Part shown: piece after piece, positions 60,290-64,000 of the stretch
Numbering within the stretch: the stretch's first letter is position 1
Layout of the letters: each line of letters begins with the position of its first letter
From: Alloprevotella sp.
GTDB lineage: Bacteria; Bacteroidota; Bacteroidia; Bacteroidales; Muribaculaceae
DNA length: 64,000 nucleotides
Assembly: GCA_023663135.1 (NCBI GenBank)
Contig: JAMPIE010000008.1
Coordinates: forward strand, 1 to 64,000
Direction: 5' to 3'
The notes under the pieces: generated by a model
What the model was told of the DNA's origin: nothing
What the model saw: only the letters and a program-made list of their open reading frames with translations
Database searches by the model: none
Program-made: the position numbers and the translations under genes

Positions 60290-61063
60290 ATGATAAAAGA
60301 CCGGGCAGCGGCCGCCCTCATCTTCTTCACGAGGCTGCCGATATGGAAATGGACCTCCCCGCCAAAGGAGGCCTACACCGACGTTGTGGCCCTCTGGCCC
60401 CTTACCGGCTGGCTTACCGGCTCCCTCGCCGCCCTCGTCATGTGGGCCGCAGGCAGCGTGGCCCCCTGGCCCATGGCCGTGATAGTGGCCATCACGGCCC
60501 GGCTGCTCCTGACAGGCGCGCTCCACGAGGATGGCCTGGCCGACTTCTGCGACGCCTTTGGCGGCGGAGCCGACCGCTCTCGCATCCTCACCATCATGAA
60601 AGACTCACATATAGGCACATATGGCGTCTTGGGCCTCATCCTATACCTCATGCTCATGGCCGCCACTCTTATCTCGCTCCCGCCCATTGGCGCCATGGCT
60701 GCCATGGCCGCCGCCGACCCCTTCAGCAAGATGTGTGCCTCGCGCCTCACCCAAGCCCTCCCCTACGCCCGACCCGAAGGACCAAAAAACGGCATCACCT
60801 ACAGCAAGATGCCCCCGGGGATGAAAGCCCTCTGCCTCGCCGCGGGCATCATCCCGGTCATTGTGGCCTGCTACGTTACCGGCTCATGCCTGACAGCCCT
60901 GTCATGCCTCGGCCCCATAGCCGTCACCGCCCGGATCATCAAGCTCCTGCGCCGCAAGATAGACGGATATACCGGCGACTGCTGCGGCGCCGCAGCCCTC
61001 CTGAGCGAGCTCGCCTTCCTCCTCCTTTTCACAATCACATTCCATCACTTGCAATTACAGTAA
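60290..61063 (+). CDS. cobS: Adenosylcobinamide-GDP ribazoletransferase (cobalamin synthase)
   Basis: Joins adenosylcobinamide-GDP with alpha-ribazole (phosphate) at the inner membrane. 257 residues with the Asp-rich site in HEDGLADFCDAFGGGADR and KDSHIGTYGVLGL, and about six membrane helices. The last codon before the stop is followed directly by copy C of the 158-bp repeat, and the stop codon TAA is the first three bases of that repeat, so the original C terminus may have been altered by the insertion. Confidence 0.96.
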   Translation: MIKDRAAAALIFFTRLPIWKWTSPPKEAYTDVVALWPLTGWLTGSLAALVMWAAGSVAPWPMAVIVAITARLLLTGALHEDGLADFCDAFGGGADRSRILTIMKDSHIGTYGVLGLILYLMLMAATLISLPPIGAMAAMAAADPFSKMCASRLTQALPYARPEGPKNGITYSKMPPGMKALCLAAGIIPVIVACYVTGSCLTALSCLGPIAVTARIIKLLRRKIDGYTGDCCGAAALLSELAFLLLFTITFHHLQLQ

Positions 61064-61218
61064 TCTTCAAAAAAATAACTTGGTAGACTTTCTTGTCTTT
61101 TTTGGCATCTTTTTCAACTCTGCTTAGTCATGTAGCTCGCTACACTCCTGCACTTTCGCTAAAAAATCTGCACAAAAAATCCTGCGAAGTTCTTTGCCAA
61201 CTTATTTTTTTACGATTA
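61061..61218 (-). repeat. 158-bp interspersed repeat, copy C (inverted)
   Basis: Reverse complement of copies A and B at 35.4-35.7 kb, more diverged than those two are from each other. Its left end supplies the cobS stop codon and its right end lies 9 bases upstream of the msrC -7 element. Confidence 0.9.
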
Positions 61219-61227
61219 CTAATTGAC

Positions 61228-61235
61228 TATCTTTG
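61228..61235 (+). promoter_or_regulatory. -7 element of msrC
   Basis: TATCTTTG, 24 bases before the msrC start codon. The -33 position falls in the T-rich end of the 158-bp repeat. Confidence 0.65.
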
Positions 61236-61258
61236 TGGCATAATATCATTCCCGCGCA

Positions 61259-61753
61259 ATGTCTGAAAACCTAATCATATCAGGGTCTACAAAGGAGGAG
61301 CGTTATGCCTCCCTCCTGCCTCAGATCGAGACCATGACTCTTCACGAGCCTGACCCCATTGCCCTAATGGCCAATATCTCAGCCGCTATCATGGCCACTC
61401 TCTCACCGCTCTGGGCCGGCTTCTACCGCGTCATCGGCCCACAGCTGGTGCTCGGCCCGTTCCAGGGTCCCTTGGCCTGCACGCGCATCCCCCACGGCAA
61501 GGGTGTATGCGGCTCGGCCTGGGCCGAGGACAAGACCCTCGTGGTGGCCGACGTGGAGCTCTTCCCCGGCCATATAGCCTGCTCCTCGGCCTCCCGATCG
61601 GAGATTGTCGTGCCGTTTCACCGGGGCGCGGAAGTGGCCGGTGTGCTCGACATCGACTCCTCCTCCCTCGCCGCCTTTGACTCCACCGATGCCCTATGGC
61701 TCGAAAAGGCCATGGCACTCTTCAGCGCTGCATTGGGCAATGGACCGCTTTGA
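61259..61753 (+). CDS. msrC: Free methionine-(R)-sulfoxide reductase (GAF-domain type)
   Basis: Reduces free methionine-R-sulfoxide. 164 residues forming one GAF domain. The three conserved Cys positions of fRMsr are present in ACTRIPHGKGVCGSAW and HIACSSASRSEIVVP, and the C-terminal GVLDIDSSSLAAFD is typical. Its end overlaps the RNase Z start by 14 bases. Confidence 0.92.
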   Translation: MSENLIISGSTKEERYASLLPQIETMTLHEPDPIALMANISAAIMATLSPLWAGFYRVIGPQLVLGPFQGPLACTRIPHGKGVCGSAWAEDKTLVVADVELFPGHIACSSASRSEIVVPFHRGAEVAGVLDIDSSSLAAFDSTDALWLEKAMALFSAALGNGPL

Positions 61754-63152
61754 CGTCACCATCCTCGGCTGTGGCTCAGCCACCCCCACCCTGCGCCATC
61801 ACCCCTCGGCCCAGGCCCTGACCTTCCGCGGCCGTGTGATGCTCATCGACTGCGGCGAGGGCACTCAGCTCCAGATGCGCCGCTTCTCCATCCCCTTCTC
61901 GCGTCTGACCGACATCTTCATCTCCCACCTCCATGGCGACCACTGCCTCGGCCTCCCCGGCCTCCTCTCCTCCCTCTCGCTCGTCGACGCCTCGCAGCCC
62001 GTCACGGTCCATATCCCCGCCCACGGGCTCGACATCTTCACTCGGATGCTCAAGTTTTTCTGCCCCGGCGCCTCGGGCATCATCCTCCGCCCCATCCCCG
62101 GGGGCACCAACGTCATTGCCGACATGAAGGGGCTCACCGTCACCGCCTTCCCCCTCTATCACCGCATCCCCGCCTTTGGCTTCCGCTTTGACGAGAAGCC
62201 GCGCGAGCGCAGGCTCCGCGGCGACCTGGCCGACAGCCTCGCCATCCCCCCCTCGCTGCGCAAGGGCATCAAGAATGGGGCCTCATGGCGACGCCCCTCC
62301 GACGGGCGCGTCTTCTCCAACGAAGAGCTCACCCTCCCCCCGCCCCCCTCGCTCTCTTATGCCTATTGCTCCGACACTGTTGCCGACACTCGGGTGGCCC
62401 GCGCCGTGGAGGGGGTTGACCTCCTCTATCACGAAGCCACATACACCGACGATATGGCCGCTCTTGCCCATGAGCGCGGACACTCCACCGCCGCCGAGGC
62501 CGGCCGCATAGCTGCCGAAGCCGCTGCAAAAGCCCTCATGATAGGCCATTACTCCAAGCGCTACGCCGACTCAGCCCCACTCGTCGCCGAGGCCGCCGCA
62601 GCGTTTCGCGGCCCCGTGATAGCCTCCAACGAGGGGATGACCATCGATATAGCCTCGGCCTCACGCCCACGAAGGGTGGAGCCTACTAAAGCAGCCGACA
62701 TCCGGCAGATACTCGCCATCTTCAGCCGCGCCAAGGAGCGTATGCGCGCCGGTGGCAACACCTCGCAGTGGGCCGGAGCCTACCCCGCCGAGGCCGACAT
62801 TCGCGCCGACATTGCCGCCGGCCAGAGCTATGTGGTCAGAGGCCCGAGGGGCATCGAAGGCACCTTCGTGATAAAGCTCCTCCCCGAGCCCACCTATGCC
62901 GTCATCGACGGCTCATGGCTCTCCGACTCCCCCTACGTGACCATCCACCGCATCGCAGCCCTCGCCCCCGGCCTCGGCATTGCCGACGCCTGCCTGAGCT
63001 ACATCCGCGCCCAATGGCCCGGCATGGCCATCCGCATCGACACTCATGCCGACAATCGCCCGATGCTCAGCTGGATACGCGCGCGTGGCTTTACCTATTG
63101 CGGCGAGATACGGCTTGCCGACGGCTCGCCGCGCCTCGCCTTCCAGCTCTGA
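61740..63152 (+). CDS. rnz: Ribonuclease Z fused to a C-terminal GNAT acetyltransferase domain
   Basis: 470 residues. Residues 1-305 are RNase Z (tRNA 3'-processing endonuclease): GCGSATPTLRHHPSAQ, the metal motif SHLHGDH at about 60, YHRIPAFGFR, CSDTVADTRV and IGHYSKRY. From about residue 312 the same reading frame continues into a GNAT-like domain: EPTKAADIRQILAIFSRAKE, the acetyl-CoA region IHRIAALAPGLGIADACLSY, and THADNRPMLSWIRARGF near the end. Ordinary RNase Z ends near 305 residues. The two parts are joined without a stop or a start-like gap. The acetyl-CoA loop departs from the R-x-x-G-x-G form, so activity is uncertain. Confidence 0.9.
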   Translation: MDRFDVTILGCGSATPTLRHHPSAQALTFRGRVMLIDCGEGTQLQMRRFSIPFSRLTDIFISHLHGDHCLGLPGLLSSLSLVDASQPVTVHIPAHGLDIFTRMLKFFCPGASGIILRPIPGGTNVIADMKGLTVTAFPLYHRIPAFGFRFDEKPRERRLRGDLADSLAIPPSLRKGIKNGASWRRPSDGRVFSNEELTLPPPPSLSYAYCSDTVADTRVARAVEGVDLLYHEATYTDDMAALAHERGHSTAAEAGRIAAEAAAKALMIGHYSKRYADSAPLVAEAAAAFRGPVIASNEGMTIDIASASRPRRVEPTKAADIRQILAIFSRAKERMRAGGNTSQWAGAYPAEADIRADIAAGQSYVVRGPRGIEGTFVIKLLPEPTYAVIDGSWLSDSPYVTIHRIAALAPGLGIADACLSYIRAQWPGMAIRIDTHADNRPMLSWIRARGFTYCGEIRLADGSPRLAFQL

Positions 63153-63153
63153 C

Positions 63154-63855
63154 TCAGAAGTTATAACCCACGGTGATGGAGACAAGATTGCGGTGAAACT
63201 TGGTGACGGGGCTGTGGCGCGCCAGATTAGCCAGGCCAAAGCCGGCAGACACACCCACATAATAATTGTAGCTGAAAGCCACGCCGGCTTCCACCTTCCA
63301 CTGGCAGTCAAAACGCCTCAGTAGAGTATCATAAAGCTCCCCGGCCAGCGACGAGCCCTCGGGCATGTCGTCGGAAAGATGGGCGTTGAAGCCAATCTCA
63401 AGCTGAGGGCCGGTGGAGAGGAATATGGCCGACGACGGAGTGAGGTCCACCCGATAGCCCACCATCAGGGGGATGTGCAATCCCCAGGTGCCCACCCAGG
63501 CATTGAGCGTCTCCACAGGTGTCAGATGGTCTTCTCCGGCCATCGGCGTGTCGGCATCCATCGTGTCGTAAAAGAGACCCACTCCCGGCTCAACGAAGAG
63601 GCCGCCGCCGAAAGGACGGTTGTAGACCACGCCGACATTCACGCCCGCGCCGGTCCCAAACATATCCACCTTATCATTGCCCACCTTCCACTTGCCGGGG
63701 CAAGAGAGGTCGAGCGACACCCTCAGCCCCCAGAAAGGAGCATCAAAGGCATAGTCGTCGTCATATTGAATTGCCGACTGGGCAGCCGCTCCCTGAGGGA
63801 GACACGCGGCCATGCATGCCGCCAGCGCAAGCGCCTTGATAATTCTTGTCTTCAT
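63154..63855 (-). CDS. Outer-membrane beta-barrel protein (porin-like), function unknown
   Basis: 233 residues from the ATG at 63855. Signal peptide MKTRIIKALALAACMAACLP ending near AAAQS. The mature part alternates aromatic/hydrophobic and polar residues in amphipathic strands (WGLRVSLDLS, VNVGVVYNRPF, LFVEPGVGLFYDT, IPLMVGYRVDL) and ends in SITVGYNF, a C-terminal Phe as recognised by the BAM machinery. An eight-strand barrel is likely. Convergent with the RNase Z gene, one base apart. Confidence 0.85.
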   Translation of the reverse strand: MKTRIIKALALAACMAACLPQGAAAQSAIQYDDDYAFDAPFWGLRVSLDLSCPGKWKVGNDKVDMFGTGAGVNVGVVYNRPFGGGLFVEPGVGLFYDTMDADTPMAGEDHLTPVETLNAWVGTWGLHIPLMVGYRVDLTPSSAIFLSTGPQLEIGFNAHLSDDMPEGSSLAGELYDTLLRRFDCQWKVEAGVAFSYNYYVGVSAGFGLANLARHSPVTKFHRNLVSITVGYNF

Positions 63856-63965
63856 ATCGTTGAAACGCATCAGCAGGGCGATTGGTTTCTCCCCGCCCCA
63901 CATTGCCATAACGCGCCGCCCCCCAAGGTTATTGCCCTGCCCGCCGCATATTTTCCCGCCGACGA

Positions 63966-63997
63966 TTTGGCGGGTACATCAAAAAGCCTTATCTTTG
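63966..63997 (+). promoter_or_regulatory. Bacteroidetes-type promoter pointing out of the window
   Basis: TTTG at 63966-63969, 20 bases, TATCTTTG at 63990-63997, an exact consensus match. The gene it serves lies beyond the right edge. Confidence 0.8.
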
Positions 63998-64000
63998 CGC

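Overview
This 64 kb window reads as chromosomal DNA of a GC-rich member of the Bacteroidales, most likely a gut Muribaculaceae or close relative. The evidence is internal. Promoters are of the Bacteroidetes type (TTTG, 19-21 bases, TAnnTTTG) and there are essentially no purine-rich ribosome binding sites. The division/cell-wall cluster has the Bacteroidetes order and includes a PASTA-type FtsI. Several families typical of the phylum are present (DUF4301, DUF4834, short FGS-type Psd, BspA-like repeats, LytTR modules). The family-level placement is inference.

Layout. 1-2.7 kb: rimP-nusA-infB operon (minus; infB runs off the left edge). 2.8-5.6 kb: a secreted protein of unknown function and galE. 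5.7-6.7 kb: two small proteins, a one-pass membrane peptide and a helical repeat protein. 6.8-9.4 kb: a tightly overlapping three-gene operon (stand-alone amino-acid adenylation domain, GNAT acetyltransferase, Fes/IroE-like esterase), convergent with a DXS-like thiamine-diphosphate enzyme. 11.3-15.6 kb: an exported GH2 beta-galactosidase with a discoidin-like tail. 15.6-19.7 kb: an AT-richer restriction-modification island with two cytosine-5 methyltransferases flanking a DUF3883/PD-(D/E)xK endonuclease. 19.9-22 kb: serC-serA. 22-27 kb: a LytTR regulator, an anchored phosphodiester-glycosidase-like protein, a lipoprotein and a large exported helical protein. 27-30 kb: YjbR-family protein, DUF3298 lipoprotein, acpP-fabF. 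30-36 kb: repeat-rich intergenic DNA, BspA-like lipoprotein, psd-pssA-DUF4834-DUF2461, a Ca2+/Na+ antiporter, and a ferredoxin whose leader holds two tandem copies of a 158-bp repeat. 36-38.4 kb: DUF4301 and a sirtuin. 38.6-53.9 kb: complete dcw cluster rsmH-ftsL-ftsI-murE-mraY-murD-ftsW-murG-murC-ftsQ-ftsA-ftsZ. 53.9-57 kb: KdsD-like isomerase, degenerate PfkB protein, TPR protein, ribH. 57-61 kb: corrinoid genes (BtuC-like permease, HAD phosphatase, cobU, cobT, cobS). 61-64 kb: third copy of the 158-bp repeat, msrC, an RNase Z-GNAT fusion, and an outer-membrane barrel protein.

How genes work together: the dcw block covers lipid II synthesis and the divisome. psd/pssA make phosphatidylethanolamine. 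acpP/fabF elongate fatty acids. serC/serA make serine, which feeds pssA. cobU/T/S with the HAD phosphatase and BtuC-like permease suggest corrinoid salvage and nucleotide-loop assembly. The items most worth a second look are the adenylation-GNAT-esterase operon, the double-methyltransferase restriction system, the 158-bp repeat that sits in one gene leader and supplies the cobS stop codon, the RNase Z-acetyltransferase fusion, and the LytTR module with a 20-bp-period direct repeat downstream. No tRNA, rRNA, CRISPR array, transposase or recognisable riboswitch was seen.
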